NCBI GenBank assembly: GCA_947501475.1
Contig: CANMWA010000005.1
Location: 281,864 to 345,863, forward strand
Direction of reading: 5' to 3'
DNA: 64,000 nt
Source: an uncultured Aquimarina sp.
GTDB lineage: Bacteria; Bacteroidota; Bacteroidia; Flavobacteriales; Flavobacteriaceae
Position 1 is the stretch's first letter. Each line of letters starts with the position of its first letter. A program made the position numbers and the translations under genes. Below the pieces are notes generated by a model. The model was given only the letters and a program-made list of their open reading frames with translations, was not told where the DNA came from and searched no databases. Positions 63,976 to 64,000 of this stretch are shown here, one piece after another.

Positions 63976-64000
63976 CACCCGCAAAACGGGATAATGTTTT

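Larger units (their letters stand above)
63693..64000. other. Intergenic region at the right edge, with palindromes and a rightward promoter
   Basis: About 300 bases with two hairpins (63781-63800 and 63820-63850) and a promoter facing right (63968-63975). No gene can be supported before the edge. Confidence 0.6.

Noticed and set aside
63940..64000. Possible tRNA at the right edge
   Set aside because: The GTTAAATGGTTG and CCCGCAAAACGGG pieces looked tRNA-like, but no acceptor stem, D-arm and T-arm can be built, and the stretch is better read as a promoter plus hairpin.

Overview
The window is about 64 kb of AT-rich chromosome from a member of the Bacteroidota, almost certainly the family Flavobacteriaceae. 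A marine genus such as Aquimarina would fit, but the genus cannot be proved from this sequence. The evidence is: a SusC/SusD pair, an alpha-amylase with a type IX secretion C-terminal domain, lineage-typical families (DUF5606, DUF349, flavobacterial Fur, PRiA4_ORF3-like protein, OstA-like protein), and repeated -7 promoter elements of the Bacteroidota form TAnnTTTG. I see no phage, insertion sequence, CRISPR array, rRNA or convincing tRNA. Almost every gene looks like stable chromosomal content.

Layout. 0-6 kb (minus strand): TSUP transporter, NdpA-like nucleoid protein, PRiA4-like protein, then a tRNA/heme unit (threonylcarbamoyl-AMP synthase, CCA-adding enzyme, heme A synthase). 6-7 kb: a lone lipoprotein. 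7-14 kb: an LPS/surface-glycan locus with GT4, DUF616-like, GT2, GT17, WaaE-like GT2 and GT9 enzymes on the minus strand and a Kdo-kinase-like gene on the plus strand. 14-17 kb: dapD, ruvX, four-helix-bundle protein, def, DUF5606. 17-20 kb: two predicted barrel-like envelope proteins and a poly-glycine lipoprotein. 20-28 kb (plus strand): pyrG-yidC, MORN-repeat protein, mnmA, nitronate monooxygenase-like enzyme, mazG. 28-38.5 kb: a glycan-utilisation locus with a seven-helix membrane AraC-type regulator, a decayed second copy of that regulator, SusC, SusD and a convergent secreted multimodular alpha-amylase. 39-49 kb (minus strand): DUF349 protein, aroE, two tandem DUF368 (PopT-type) proteins, TPR protein, class III aminotransferase, OstA-like protein. 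49.5-50.7 kb: a PD40 beta-propeller protein. 50.7-64 kb (minus strand): purA, fur, relA/spoT, M48 protease, SpoU methyltransferase, a cytosolic hybrid histidine kinase with a small membrane partner, and the thrS-infC-rpmI-rplT operon.

How the genes work together. The glycan locus reads as a small starch unit: the amylase is exported by type IX secretion, holds starch with three CBM26-like modules, and SusCD imports the oligosaccharides. The regulator carries a periplasmic TPR-like domain and a cytosolic AraC output. The LPS locus has heptosyl-, glucosyl- and other transferases plus a sugar kinase, which suits an inner/outer core locus. RelA-Fur-PurA groups the alarmone enzyme, a metal-dependent repressor and a purine enzyme.

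Main observations. (1) Two essential-looking genes have no usual start codon: infC, and a WaaE-like glycosyltransferase whose first 23 codons, including the IIPCYNEE motif, lie upstream of its first ATG. (2) A pseudogene of the AraC-type regulator lies between the intact copy and susC. (3) A 13-codon reading frame with a strong Shine-Dalgarno sequence, unusual in this phylum, precedes susC. (4) A His-rich small membrane protein lies 8 bp upstream of a hybrid kinase that has no membrane segment of its own. (5) Two DUF368 genes are in tandem. (6) There are several palindromic interspersed repeats.
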